A DNA stretch of 64,000 nt, from positions 7,278,501 through 7,342,500 of the forward strand of contig NZ_CP011509.1 of NCBI RefSeq assembly GCF_001027285.1. Reading direction: 5' to 3'. Of the stretch, positions 12,664 through 21,153 are shown piece by piece. The position numbers and the translations under genes were made by a program. How positions within the stretch are numbered: position 1 is the stretch's first letter; the number at the start of each line of letters is the position of its first letter. This DNA comes from Archangium gephyra (GTDB lineage Bacteria; Myxococcota; Myxococcia; Myxococcales; Myxococcaceae). The notes under the pieces are model-generated. The model saw only the letters and a program-made list of their open reading frames with translations. It made no database searches and was not told the DNA's origin.

Positions 12664-13457
12664 CCCCTACACTGAGACGCGTGACGGAGCCGCACGCGGG
12701 AGTCCTGGTCGCCGAGCAACCCCACTACCTGCCGTGGCTGGACTTCTACGAGCAGGTGGCGAGGGCGGACACGCTGCTGGTGCTGGACAACGTGCAGTGG
12801 CTGAGGAGGGGCTGGCAGCGGAGGGCGCGAGTGGCACTGCCACCGGGCACTCCCCTCCCCTCCCCCACGGAGCCCGCGTTCCAGTGGCTGACGATTCCGT
12901 TGGAGGGAGCGCACCGGGACACGCGGATCTCCGAGCTGGCGGTGGAGCCGGGGCAGCGGTGGACGCGCAAGCACCTGGCGACGCTGACGATGCTGTACGG
13001 GAGGAGGCCCTACTTCCGGAGCCAGGTGCTGCCGAGACTGGAAGGCTTCTACGCGGAGGCGGAGAAGGAGCAAGGCCCGGGCTCGCTGCTGCGCACGCTG
13101 CTGGCGAGCATGGCGCTCTTCTACGAGCCGTTGGGGATGAGCCCGAGGGTGGAGCTGGCGTCGAAGCTGGACCGCTCGCACCCGGACAAGACGGGGCGGC
13201 TGGCGTCGTACTGCACGCAGTTGGGGATGGGGACGTACTACTCGGCGGTGGGGTCGCTGTACCTGAAGCCGGGGCCGTTCCGGGAGGCGGGGGTGCGGCT
13301 GCTGTGGCAGAAGTTCCGCTACCCGGGGTACGACCAGGGCCGCAAGGGAGAGCGCTTCGTGGTGGGCCTGTCGATCGTGGACGTGCTGTCGAACGTGCCG
13401 GTGGACGAAGTGCGCGAGTGGCTCAAACCCAACCCCTGGGGCCCCTTCGCGAAATAA
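12660..13457 (+). CDS. WbqC-like family protein
   Basis: About 265 residues. It opens with VAEQPHYLPWLDFYEQVARAD, the typical WbqC start (xQPxYxPWxGYF), and contains VLDNVQW, SKLDRS, and a C-terminal LSIVDVLSNVP that matches the family's SIIDxLFN. Family members are found in O-antigen and other sugar clusters, but their chemistry is not settled. The start is either GTG 12660, which overlaps the preceding stop (GTGA), or GTG 12681. A hairpin repeat follows three bases after the stop. Confidence 0.82.
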   Translation: MTPTLRRVTEPHAGVLVAEQPHYLPWLDFYEQVARADTLLVLDNVQWLRRGWQRRARVALPPGTPLPSPTEPAFQWLTIPLEGAHRDTRISELAVEPGQRWTRKHLATLTMLYGRRPYFRSQVLPRLEGFYAEAEKEQGPGSLLRTLLASMALFYEPLGMSPRVELASKLDRSHPDKTGRLASYCTQLGMGTYYSAVGSLYLKPGPFREAGVRLLWQKFRYPGYDQGRKGERFVVGLSIVDVLSNVPVDEVREWLKPNPWGPFAK

Positions 13458-13459
13458 CT

Positions 13460-13495
13460 CCCCTCGCCCTCCGGGAGAGGGACGGGGTGAGGGTA
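13460..13495. repeat. Dispersed hairpin repeat, copy 1
   Basis: CCCTCGCCCTCC/GGGAGAGGG followed by GGGGTGAGGGT. It is one of seven intergenic copies in this window that share the arm CCCTCTCCC/GGGAGAGGG and an ACCCTCACCCC tail. It starts just after the WbqC-like stop, so it may act as a terminator or RNA-stabilising end. Confidence 0.75.
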
Positions 13496-13541
13496 TCCGC
13501 CCCCGTCCTCCCCACCGTGGGGAACGCCGTGAGCCCGAGCA

Positions 13542-15485
13542 TCAGCGCCCGGACCCACGCTCCTTGTCGAACCGGACGAAGTAACTGCGCACCGCCGAAT
13601 CAATCAGATCCGGATCCAGCTGCGGAGCCATGCCGCGGTAATGCGCCATGTCGATCATCTGATCGAGCAGGTCACGGGGCTGGCACGCGGCGAAGCGGCG
13701 GCCGATGGGCTTGTAGTGGGTATCGATGAGGTACTGGACCATCTCGGCGTCATAGGGAACGCCGCGCTTGCGGCACATGACGTCGAAGATCTGATGGAAC
13801 AGCTCCTCATCGGGGGGCTGGACCTCGAGCTTGTAGCGGACGCGGCGCAGGAAGGCGTCGTCGACGAGGTCGCTGGGATCGAGGTTGGTGGAGAAGGCGG
13901 CGAAGACGTCGAAGGGGACCTGGATCTTCTTGCCGGTGTGGAGCGTCAGCATGTCCACATCGCTCTCGAGCGGGACGATCCACCGGTTGAGGAGATCCTT
14001 GGGGGAGACCTTCTGACGGCCGAAGTCGTCGATGAGGAGCATCCCGTTGGTGGCCTTCATCTGGAAGGGAGCCTCGTAGTACTTGACCTCGGGGGAGTAG
14101 ACGAGGTCGAGCATCTCGAGGGTGAGCTCACCGCCGACGACGACGAGGGGCCGGCGGCAGCGGACCCAGCGCCGGTCATAGGAGCCGGTATTGACGTCAT
14201 CCTCGATGGGCTTGTGGAGGATGCTGTCGTAGATGCGGACGACGAAGTCGTCGATGAGGATGGCGTGGGGGACGAAGATCTCCCCATCGAAGCAGTTGAC
14301 CATGCCCTGGCAGATGGCGGTTTTTCCGTTGCCGGGGGGCCCGTAGAAGAAGATGGCGCGGCCCGAGTTCATGGCGGGGCCGATGCCATCGAAGATGTAG
14401 TCGCGGATGATGAGGTCGCCGAACTGGTCCTCCATCCGGCCGCGGGTGATGCGGTTGCCGCGGACGGTCTGCTTCTTGACCGAGTCGATCCACTCCTGGA
14501 GGGTGACGGGAGCGGGGCCGTTGTAGCGGTTGCGATCGAGGATCTGCCGCAGCACGTCGGTGGCGAACGTGGTGAGCTGGTAGATCATCGTGGACTTGCC
14601 CACGCCCGAGCCGCCGCCGCCGCGGATGTCGATGTACTTCTGGCGGCGCAGCCCCTCGACGACCTCATCGATGATGGTGGAGGGAAGCTTGAGGCGGTTG
14701 GCGATGTCCATGCCCCGCATCTCGCCGGCGTAGAAGATGGCCTTGAGGACGAGCTCCTCCACCATGGTGGCGGTGAGCCCCGACTCGGCGAGGGTGCGCG
14801 GCTGGGCGGGCCAGAAAGTGGAGGAGTTGGGAGCACCCCCACCGTCGGCGATGGCGGCGCGGCGCATGGTGCCGGTCATCTTGCGCTCGGGGGCCGGGGC
14901 GACGGGGCTGCCGGACGAGGCACGCCGCATCTCGACGGGGACGGGAGGCAGCTCCGACGTCGGGACGGGCGGGCCGGAGCGGCGCTGGTCGATGATGACG
15001 GAGGGCAGATCCATGGAGGGCACCGGCGGGGCCGGGCGGCGCTGGTGCTCCATGGGGACGGGAGCCATCTCCATGCTGGGGACGGGAGGAGCGGAGCGCT
15101 TCTCCATGGGAACGGCGGCCAGGTCCATGCTGGGCATGGGAGGGGCCTGGCGGCGCAGCTCCGCGGGCACGGGCGGCAGCTGCTCCGTGGGCAGGTTGGA
15201 GATGACGCGGCGGGCCTCGGGGCTGGGAGGGCTCGGGGCGCGGCGCTCGAGGAAGGGACTGGGACCGACGGGACGGCGCTCGGGGGCACCGCCCTGCGCG
15301 GGAGGCCGCGCGGGGGCACCCTGCGCGGGCCCTTGCCCGGGGGGAGCCCGGAGCTTGGGAGGCGCGGAGAGCACATTGCCCGCGGGGGGAGTCTCCCGTG
15401 GGGTGACGGTGCGGCCCGTGTCGGTCTCGAATTCGGGGGAGTCGAATGGAGGGGGATTGCCCCCCGGCCTCCGCTGCTCGGCCAT
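13542..15485 (-). CDS. AAA-family ATPase with proline-rich repeat N-terminus
   Basis: 647 residues. Residues 1-200 are disordered and Pro-rich, and 103-188 hold five copies of a 17-18-residue unit (PPVPSMDLxxVPxExRR type). A winged-helix-like segment at about 220-300 ends in the GPAPV motif. A AAA module follows with Walker A GPPGNGKT (about 380), Walker B LLIDDFG (about 480), and FSTNLDP plus FLRRVRYK as likely sensor and Arg-finger regions. The P-loop look-alike GGSGVGKS near 300 lies in the wing of the winged helix. The substrate is unknown; the Pro-rich arm probably mediates protein contacts. It is divergent from the AidB-like gene, with 68 bases between starts. Confidence 0.82.
   Translation of the reverse strand: MAEQRRPGGNPPPFDSPEFETDTGRTVTPRETPPAGNVLSAPPKLRAPPGQGPAQGAPARPPAQGGAPERRPVGPSPFLERRAPSPPSPEARRVISNLPTEQLPPVPAELRRQAPPMPSMDLAAVPMEKRSAPPVPSMEMAPVPMEHQRRPAPPVPSMDLPSVIIDQRRSGPPVPTSELPPVPVEMRRASSGSPVAPAPERKMTGTMRRAAIADGGGAPNSSTFWPAQPRTLAESGLTATMVEELVLKAIFYAGEMRGMDIANRLKLPSTIIDEVVEGLRRQKYIDIRGGGGSGVGKSTMIYQLTTFATDVLRQILDRNRYNGPAPVTLQEWIDSVKKQTVRGNRITRGRMEDQFGDLIIRDYIFDGIGPAMNSGRAIFFYGPPGNGKTAICQGMVNCFDGEIFVPHAILIDDFVVRIYDSILHKPIEDDVNTGSYDRRWVRCRRPLVVVGGELTLEMLDLVYSPEVKYYEAPFQMKATNGMLLIDDFGRQKVSPKDLLNRWIVPLESDVDMLTLHTGKKIQVPFDVFAAFSTNLDPSDLVDDAFLRRVRYKLEVQPPDEELFHQIFDVMCRKRGVPYDAEMVQYLIDTHYKPIGRRFAACQPRDLLDQMIDMAHYRGMAPQLDPDLIDSAVRSYFVRFDKERGSGR
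14922..15179. repeat. Coding repeats, PPVPSMDL units
   Basis: Five tandem units of about 51-54 bp inside the ATPase gene, encoding PxPxxLxxVPxExRR variants (residues 103-188). The units are diverged in sequence but keep the Pro-Pro-x-Pro, acidic-Leu and Arg-Arg positions, suggesting conserved docking sites. Confidence 0.7.
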
Positions 15486-15553
15486 GGTTGCTCCGGGTTG
15501 AGGCGGGCGAGTCTAGCAGGAAGTGGCGGCGGCTCGATGCTAGCTTGCCGGGT

Positions 15554-17215
15554 ATGAGCTTCTTCCAGGATCCGCCGAGGCTTGGGAACCAGTACGACGA
15601 CGACGCCCTGCTGCGCAGCTACCTGGAGCGGGCGCTGCCGGGGGACCTGCGGACGGGGCTGGAGGACGAGCTCCGGGAGCTGGGCGAGCTGGGAGGCGGG
15701 CCCCTGTACCAGTTCCAGCTCAGGGATCGGACGAACGAGCCGGAGCTGACGCAGTGGGACGCCTGGGGCCACCGGGTGGACCACATCGAGGTGTCGCCGC
15801 TGTGGAAGGAGGCGGAGACGCTGGCGGCGAAGCGGGGCCTGGTGGCGGTGGCGTACGAGCAGAAGAACGGAGATCGCTCGCGCATCCACCAGTTCGTCCT
15901 GAACTACCTGGTGCAGCCGTCGCTGGACGTCTACTCGTGCCCGCTGGCGATGACGGACGGAGCGGCGCGGACGCTGCTGTCGCTGGGGAACCCGGAGCTG
16001 ACTCAACGCGCCCTGCCCCACCTGACGTCGAGGGACCCGAAGACATTCTGGACGTCGGGCCAGTGGATGACGGAGCGGACGGGCGGCTCGGACGTGGGGC
16101 TGACGCAGACGGTGGCGAGGCAGTCGCCCGAGGGGTGGAGGCTGTACGGGACGAAGTGGTTCACCTCGGCGACGACGGCGCAGATGGCGCTGACGCTGGG
16201 GAGGCCGGAGGGGAACGGACCCGGGGGCAAGGGGCTGGCGATCTTCTACGTGGAGACGCGAGGGGCGGACGGGAGGCTGAACGGGATTCAGATCAACCGG
16301 CTGAAGGACAAGCTGGGGACGAGGAAGGTGCCGACGGCGGAGCTGACGCTGGACGGGACGCTGGCGGTGCCGGTGGCGGGGCTGACGGACGGCATCCGGA
16401 ACATGGCGTGGATGCTGAATGTGACGCGGACGTGGAACGCGATGGGCGCCGCGTGGAGCATGAGGAGGGCGCTGGCGCTGGCGAGGGACTACGCGAAGCG
16501 GCGGGTGCAGTTCGGGGCGCCGCTGGCGGAGAAGCCGCTGCATGTGGACACGCTGGCGGGGCTGGAGGCCGAGTTCCACGGGGGCTTCCTGCTGGCGTTC
16601 CGGGCGGTGGAGCTGCTGGGAAAGATGGAGGCGAGGACGGCGACGGAGGAGGAGCTGCTGTTGCAGCGGCTGGTGACGCCGTTGGCGAAGCTGACGACGG
16701 GGAGGCAGGTGGTGCACGTGACGTCGGAGGCGGTAGAGAGCTTCGGCGGAGCGGGCTACGTGGAGGACACGGGGTTGCCGAGGCTGCTGGCGGACGCGCA
16801 GGTGCTGTCCATCTGGGAGGGCACGACGAACGTGCTCTCGCTGGACACGCTGAGGGCGATGGCGAAGGGGGGCGCGCTGGAGGCCTTGTATACGGACGCG
16901 GAGCGGCGGCTGGGGGCGGCGAAGGACGCGGGGCTGAGGCCGTGCGTGGCGGCGGCGCAGGAGTCGCTGGAGAAGGCGCGGGCGTGGGTGATGAAGGCGA
17001 TGGAGAACCCGGCGGGGGTGGAGGCCGGGGCGAGGCGGTTCTCACTCACGCTGGGCCGCACCTACGAGCTGGCGCTGCTGGTGGAGCACGCGCAGTGGTG
17101 TCTGGACCACGGGCACGGCCCAAGGGCGATGGCAGCGGCGCGGCGGCTCATGCGCAACGGCGTGGAGCTGATCGCCGACATGGACCTGGACGACGCGCGA
17201 CTGCTGGTGGGCTGA
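15554..17215 (+). CDS. Acyl-CoA dehydrogenase family protein, AidB type
   Basis: 553 residues, longer than ordinary acyl-CoA dehydrogenases and matching the AidB/ACAD11-like subgroup. Visible motifs are MTERTGGSDVG (FAD and substrate loop), GTKWFTSA, RRVQFGAPL, SFGGAGYVEDTGLPRLLADAQVLSIWEGTTNV, and a C-terminal helical extension. In AidB the fold serves the adaptive response to alkylation and binds DNA; others in the subgroup act on acyl-CoAs, so function is open. The ATG at 15554 gives the usual SFFQDPP start. It is divergent from the AAA ATPase and ends against a strong hairpin. Confidence 0.85.
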   Translation: MSFFQDPPRLGNQYDDDALLRSYLERALPGDLRTGLEDELRELGELGGGPLYQFQLRDRTNEPELTQWDAWGHRVDHIEVSPLWKEAETLAAKRGLVAVAYEQKNGDRSRIHQFVLNYLVQPSLDVYSCPLAMTDGAARTLLSLGNPELTQRALPHLTSRDPKTFWTSGQWMTERTGGSDVGLTQTVARQSPEGWRLYGTKWFTSATTAQMALTLGRPEGNGPGGKGLAIFYVETRGADGRLNGIQINRLKDKLGTRKVPTAELTLDGTLAVPVAGLTDGIRNMAWMLNVTRTWNAMGAAWSMRRALALARDYAKRRVQFGAPLAEKPLHVDTLAGLEAEFHGGFLLAFRAVELLGKMEARTATEEELLLQRLVTPLAKLTTGRQVVHVTSEAVESFGGAGYVEDTGLPRLLADAQVLSIWEGTTNVLSLDTLRAMAKGGALEALYTDAERRLGAAKDAGLRPCVAAAQESLEKARAWVMKAMENPAGVEAGARRFSLTLGRTYELALLVEHAQWCLDHGHGPRAMAAARRLMRNGVELIADMDLDDARLLVG

Positions 17216-17233
17216 GCGTAGAGGTAACCGGCG

Positions 17234-17255
17234 AGGGAGACAGGCCCGTCTCCCT
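17234..17255. terminator. Bidirectional terminator
   Basis: AGGGAGAC (17234-17241) pairs perfectly with GTCTCCCT (17248-17255) around a 6-nt loop. It lies between the convergent AidB-like and hydrolase genes. Confidence 0.7.
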
Positions 17256-17265
17256 TGTCGAGCGG

Positions 17266-18090
17266 CTACGTGCCCTCTCGTGCGAACCGCACCAGCTCTT
17301 GAAGAGTGGCCGGCTGATCGAGCACATCATTGTGACGCTTTCCCTCGAGAAGGCGCACGGTGGCGTTCGGGAACAGGGTGCCCAGCGTCTGTCCCATGTC
17401 CACGGGGATGACCTCATCCCGCGTCCCGTGGACGATGAGCACCGGCAGCTTCAAGCCGGGGGCCTTGGCCGCGCTGTCGAACGGATCCCTCACGAGCAGG
17501 CTCGCGGGCAACCACGAGAAGATCCTGGCCCCCATGTCCACGATGGAGGTGTAGGGCGTGATGAGCACCAGCCGCGAGCCGTGGCCCCGCTTCGCCATCT
17601 CGACCGCCACCCCTGAGCCGAGTGACTGTCCCTGCAGCACGGTGCGCTCGCGAGGCACGTCCAACTGCTGGTGCAGATGCTCCAGCGCGGTCTCCGCCGC
17701 CGCGTAGATGCCGGTCTCGGAGGGTCCCCGCGCCGCCGCGAGCCCGTAGCCCGGATACTCCACCGCATAGAAGCCGAGTCCCGCCTCCTGGAAGCGCTGC
17801 GCCAGCCACGCTCCGTCCGCGAGCTGCTCGCCATTGCCGTGGAAGTGCACCACGGTCGGTGCCCCTGCCGGCGCGGGCACGTACAGCGCGAAGACCGTCG
17901 AGCCCTCGGGTCCTGGGAGGCGCAGGAGCGTGGCTCCGGGCAGCGAGGGCTCACGAGCCCCTGGAGGTACCGGGAACACGATGTGCCGCTGGTTGAGGAA
18001 CACCAGCACGCAGATGCTCACATACGCGATGACCACCGTGACCAATACCAGGAGCAGCATCCGCTTCGCGCCTCGGAGGAGACGATCCAT
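17266..18090 (-). CDS. Membrane-anchored alpha/beta hydrolase (BEM46/Fsh-like)
   Basis: 274 residues. One N-terminal membrane segment (about 11-33) is followed by an alpha/beta-hydrolase domain. HFHGNGE forms the oxyanion region, GQSLGSG the nucleophile elbow (Ser near 153), HGTRDEVIP carries the likely catalytic Asp, and KRHNDV the His. The layout matches BEM46-like serine hydrolases, anchored with the domain probably on the periplasmic side. The substrate is unknown. Confidence 0.85.
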   Translation of the reverse strand: MDRLLRGAKRMLLLVLVTVVIAYVSICVLVFLNQRHIVFPVPPGAREPSLPGATLLRLPGPEGSTVFALYVPAPAGAPTVVHFHGNGEQLADGAWLAQRFQEAGLGFYAVEYPGYGLAAARGPSETGIYAAAETALEHLHQQLDVPRERTVLQGQSLGSGVAVEMAKRGHGSRLVLITPYTSIVDMGARIFSWLPASLLVRDPFDSAAKAPGLKLPVLIVHGTRDEVIPVDMGQTLGTLFPNATVRLLEGKRHNDVLDQPATLQELVRFAREGT

Positions 18091-18126
18091 GGCGGTACCT
18101 TAACTCCGAACTGGTTTACATGTTCG

Positions 18127-18477
18127 CTATTCAGGATCCAGGGCCCAGGAACCCTCATCCCACCGCTTTAGGGATTCTGATGCCTCGAAGGCTGCCAGCC
18201 CTTCCCCTTTTGCTATTTCTTGCAGAACAGCCCTGGCCTCCGCCGTTCGATAACGCAACAGATGCGCGGCAGCAGCGACCCGCACGTCCATGCGAGGATG
18301 CGTGAACAAGGTGGTGAGCGCTTCCCGCCCTGCATCACCGTGACTTCTCAACTTCTCGAAGGCAGCAACATAACGCTTCGCGTGCCTATTACCTGTTCGA
18401 GAGTCCCCCCGGAAAATGGCATCGGTCTGCGCTGCAACGTGCTCGGCGAAGTCATCAACCAGCTTCTCGATACTCAC
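18127..18477 (-). CDS. DUF2019-like immunity protein (SitI-type partner)
   Basis: 116 residues, helical, HEAT-like, with HPRMDVRVAAAAHLLRY and AFEASESLKRW as in DUF2019 proteins. The GTG start (18477) overlaps the toxin stop as GTGA, so its translation is coupled to the toxin. In Myxococcus, SitA lipoprotein toxins are each followed by a small specific immunity gene; by position and size this is that gene (inference). Base composition is visibly poorer in GC than the flanks, like the toxin tip. There is no signal peptide, so it protects in the cytoplasm. Confidence 0.75.
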   Translation of the reverse strand: MSIEKLVDDFAEHVAAQTDAIFRGDSRTGNRHAKRYVAAFEKLRSHGDAGREALTTLFTHPRMDVRVAAAAHLLRYRTAEARAVLQEIAKGEGLAAFEASESLKRWDEGSWALDPE

Positions 18478-19904
18478 TTCCAGACCCCTCTTCTGATATT
18501 TTCCATGGCCCGCAGTCCGAACTCACGCTGCGCCTCATAAGACTGGGTACGAATCCATTGACGTACAGTCAATTTATCTGTGCCGGTGATGAATCGGCGC
18601 TTTGATGAATAGAGCGCGCTTACGGCGGTATGGAGACCCTCATCAAGAGGGATGACGTTCTCTGTATTGTGAATGGCCTCAGGTCCAAAACGATTGATGT
18701 TGCTCTCGTGCTGCTCAACGATGTGATGCCAACGCTTGCTATTGCCCGGCGATCCCAAGGCATTTGTAATGCCGCTGTGAGAGCGCCAGGCCCTATGTCC
18801 ATTGAGAAGTAACTTGCCTCCAGTAATCGCAGGACTCTGGTCACCTTCACCCTTGGACGTCATGGCCACCGCAGTCATGGGCAGCACGACACGGATCGTG
18901 CTCTCGGGCACGGACACGATGACCCGCTCTGCCCCAACCGCCGCATCCACCAGGCTCAATCCGGTGTTGACCTCGACCGCACGTGAGGTATGCACGAAGC
19001 CTGGTAGCATCGGCGCTTTGGAAGCGAGTGCCGCTGTCTCGCCCACTGCCGCCGTCCCCACCAAGACGAGAATGCGCACGCTGTTGGGGCCAATGACGCG
19101 GCCGAACCGCTCGCCCGCCTCGCGCAGTTCCGCGAACGTGGTGGCCCGTGCCGCCTCCTCGGAGAGCAGCGCATAGGCCCGAATCAGCTCGAAGAACTCA
19201 AACCCGAGATAACCCCACAAGAGCACCGAGAATGCGGCCACCACGCCCTTCGAAACGGGCTCTGGCGCCACCAGCAGCGCCATGTAGGCCGTGATGGTGA
19301 TGCTCACCGTCGCCAGCACCCGCGTCGGGTCGACCATGGCCCGCACTTCCGCGTCTACTCCCTCCAGTGCCGGGCCCACGGCCAGAGCCATCGCGATGCG
19401 GAGCTTATCGTCCTGCTGGAGATGAGGCCCGTCATCGAACAGCGTGAAGCAGTCCCCGGGAGTGCCCCGCTGCTCGCAGATACGTCCATAGGACCGGACC
19501 ATGTCTGCTTGCCACGGTTCTCCACCTGAGCCTCCGGAGCCAGGCGCCAAACCGCCACCATGCGGCCCGGGCGCGGAGGAGGCCAGCCGCAGCGGCATGT
19601 CGAGCATCATCCTCGACAGGGCTGCCTTGAACTCCGCCTCCCCTACTCGCACTGGCGCAAAGTCCGTGGGCAACTTGGCGAAGAGCAGCACGTCATGACC
19701 CGCGTCTTCCCAGGCCGCATTCGTCCTCTCCTGGGTTTTCGAGGACTGGCGCGACCTTGGTGACTCGCCGCGTTGCGCCATCAGTCGTCCGCCAGAGGAA
19801 GAGTCTGTGGTGCACGCACCCAGGAGAACCAGGGCCACCAGAGCCAACACGCCCTTGAGTGAGCGCCTTCGCTCACTCAAGGGGGATGGATGCTGAGTCG
19901 ACAT
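18474..19904 (-). CDS. SitA-like lipoprotein polymorphic toxin with HNH-type nuclease tip
   Basis: 476 residues with lipobox LLGAC (Cys31). A variable spacer and a hydrophobic pair of segments (about 195-245) lead to a C-terminal domain from about residue 365. That domain carries WHHIVEQ (His393, His394, Glu397), Asn416 in HNTENVIPL and His425. The H-H...N...H pattern fits HNH/EndoVII toxins of the WHH kind. SitA lipoproteins of myxobacteria move between cells by TraA/B outer-membrane exchange and kill kin lacking the immunity protein (known). Family membership is inferred from the lipoprotein-spacer-nuclease layout and the coupled immunity gene. AGAGAGGT is the ribosome site. GC falls over the toxin tip. 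Confidence 0.72.
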   Translation of the reverse strand: MSTQHPSPLSERRRSLKGVLALVALVLLGACTTDSSSGGRLMAQRGESPRSRQSSKTQERTNAAWEDAGHDVLLFAKLPTDFAPVRVGEAEFKAALSRMMLDMPLRLASSAPGPHGGGLAPGSGGSGGEPWQADMVRSYGRICEQRGTPGDCFTLFDDGPHLQQDDKLRIAMALAVGPALEGVDAEVRAMVDPTRVLATVSITITAYMALLVAPEPVSKGVVAAFSVLLWGYLGFEFFELIRAYALLSEEAARATTFAELREAGERFGRVIGPNSVRILVLVGTAAVGETAALASKAPMLPGFVHTSRAVEVNTGLSLVDAAVGAERVIVSVPESTIRVVLPMTAVAMTSKGEGDQSPAITGGKLLLNGHRAWRSHSGITNALGSPGNSKRWHHIVEQHESNINRFGPEAIHNTENVIPLDEGLHTAVSALYSSKRRFITGTDKLTVRQWIRTQSYEAQREFGLRAMENIRRGVWK

Positions 19905-20050
19905 GGCTGCACCTCTCTGGCGAGTCGTACGAGGTGAACGCTCGCCGCGTCCCCAAGGGGCCAGATGTCAGGTGGTCGAGAGTCCCACTGTCAAGCCGCC
20001 GGATCCGCCGAGTGGCCGGATTGGTTACGCGCGGCACACCCGTCGGGAAG

Positions 20051-20085
20051 ACCCTCACCCCAGCCCTCTCCCAAAGGGAGAGGGA
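20051..20085. repeat. Dispersed hairpin repeat, copy 2
   Basis: ACCCTCACCCC-AG-CCCTCTCCC-AAA-GGGAGAGGG. It lies upstream of the SPFH gene, between divergent genes, so here it cannot be a simple terminator. Confidence 0.75.
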
Positions 20086-20126
20086 GTCATCCACGGATCC
20101 ATTCCTTGTTGCATACGTGTCAAATT

Positions 20127-20143
20127 TACACTATGTTGGTGTA
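20127..20143. promoter_or_regulatory. Operator-like imperfect palindrome
   Basis: TACACTATGTTGGTGTA: outer arms TACAC/GTGTA are perfect and the inner part is partly symmetric. It sits in an AT-rich patch 33 bases upstream of the SPFH start, where a repressor could act. No known regulator is assigned. Confidence 0.35.
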
Positions 20144-20175
20144 GATAAAACACGAAAAAGGAAAAGAACCTGGCC

Positions 20176-21153
20176 ATGAGCATCCGGTACATGAAGGCAC
20201 CTCCGACGACGTACGTCATGCAGTTCAAGGATGGACGGGTGAAGCGGGAGGGACCGGGACTCTCCTTCTTCTACTGGGCGCCCACCACCACCGTGGTCGC
20301 CGTGCCGCTCGCCAGCTCGGACGTGCCTTTCGCCTTCAACGAGATCACCCAGGACTTCCAGGCCGTCACCCTCCAGGGACAGCTCACCTACCGCGTCGCG
20401 GACCCCAAACTGCTCGCCGGGCTGCTGGACTACTCCGTGAAGCCCTCGGGCGAGTACGCCTCGGAAGACCCCTCGAAGCTGGAGGAGCGGCTCGTCCAGA
20501 TTGCCCAGGTGCGCGCCCGCACGGTGGTGCAATCCATGCCCCTGCGCGAGGTGCTCGTGCAGGCGGCCACCATCGAGGCCAAGGTGCTCTCGGGGCTGAG
20601 GGAAACGGAGGCGGTGCGGATGCTCGGTGTAGAGGTGCAGGGCTTCGCGCTGCTGTCGGCGCGCCCCACCCCGGAGATGGCTCGGGCCCTGGAGGCCGAG
20701 GCCCGCGAGGCCCTCCAGCGGCGCGCGGACGAGGCCATCTACGCCCGCCGCAACGCCGCCGTGGAGCAGGAGCGGCGCATCAAGGAGAGCGAGATCGCCA
20801 CCGAGCTGTCCGTGGAGGCCGGCAAGCGACAGATCCGCGAGGCGCAGATCGCCGCGGACATCGCCGTGGAGGAGCAGCGCGCCTCCTTCATGGAGCGCTG
20901 GAGCGAGAACGAGCGCAAGGCCGCCGAGGCCAAGGCCTACTCGCTGGAGAAGACGCTCGCCCCCGTGCGGAACATGGACTGGAAGGTGCTCATGGCGGCG
21001 GCCGGCGGCGGGAACGATCCCAAGCTGAACATCGCCCTCGCCTTCCGCGAGATGGCGGAGAACGCGGGGAAGATCGGCGAACTGAACGTATCCCCGGACC
21101 TGTTGCGCTCACTGCTCTCGGCTCCGTCCGGCAACCAGGGCCGCCATGGCTGA
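20176..21153 (+). CDS. SPFH/Band 7 domain protein
   Basis: 325 residues. An SPFH core (about 10-185; FNEITQDFQAVTLQGQLTYRV, REVLVQAATIE and GVEVQGFALLSARP are typical) is followed by a charged coiled coil (about 180-265) and a short hydrophobic stretch. No N-terminal membrane segment is seen, unlike classical stomatins. SPFH proteins form ring scaffolds at membranes. The stop overlaps the next start by 8 bases, so it is tightly coupled to the NAD-kinase-like gene, which is an unusual pairing. Confidence 0.82.
   Translation: MSIRYMKAPPTTYVMQFKDGRVKREGPGLSFFYWAPTTTVVAVPLASSDVPFAFNEITQDFQAVTLQGQLTYRVADPKLLAGLLDYSVKPSGEYASEDPSKLEERLVQIAQVRARTVVQSMPLREVLVQAATIEAKVLSGLRETEAVRMLGVEVQGFALLSARPTPEMARALEAEAREALQRRADEAIYARRNAAVEQERRIKESEIATELSVEAGKRQIREAQIAADIAVEEQRASFMERWSENERKAAEAKAYSLEKTLAPVRNMDWKVLMAAAGGGNDPKLNIALAFREMAENAGKIGELNVSPDLLRSLLSAPSGNQGRHG

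Noticed and set aside
14560-14620. A second Walker-A-like string GGSGVGKS in the AAA ATPase.
   Set aside because: It falls in the wing of the winged-helix segment, before the true P-loop GPPGNGKT, with no matching Walker B; probably chance.
15754-17616. A 620-residue plus-strand frame overlapping the AidB-like gene.
   Set aside because: Gly/Ala/Arg-rich frame shadow of the acyl-CoA dehydrogenase-like gene.
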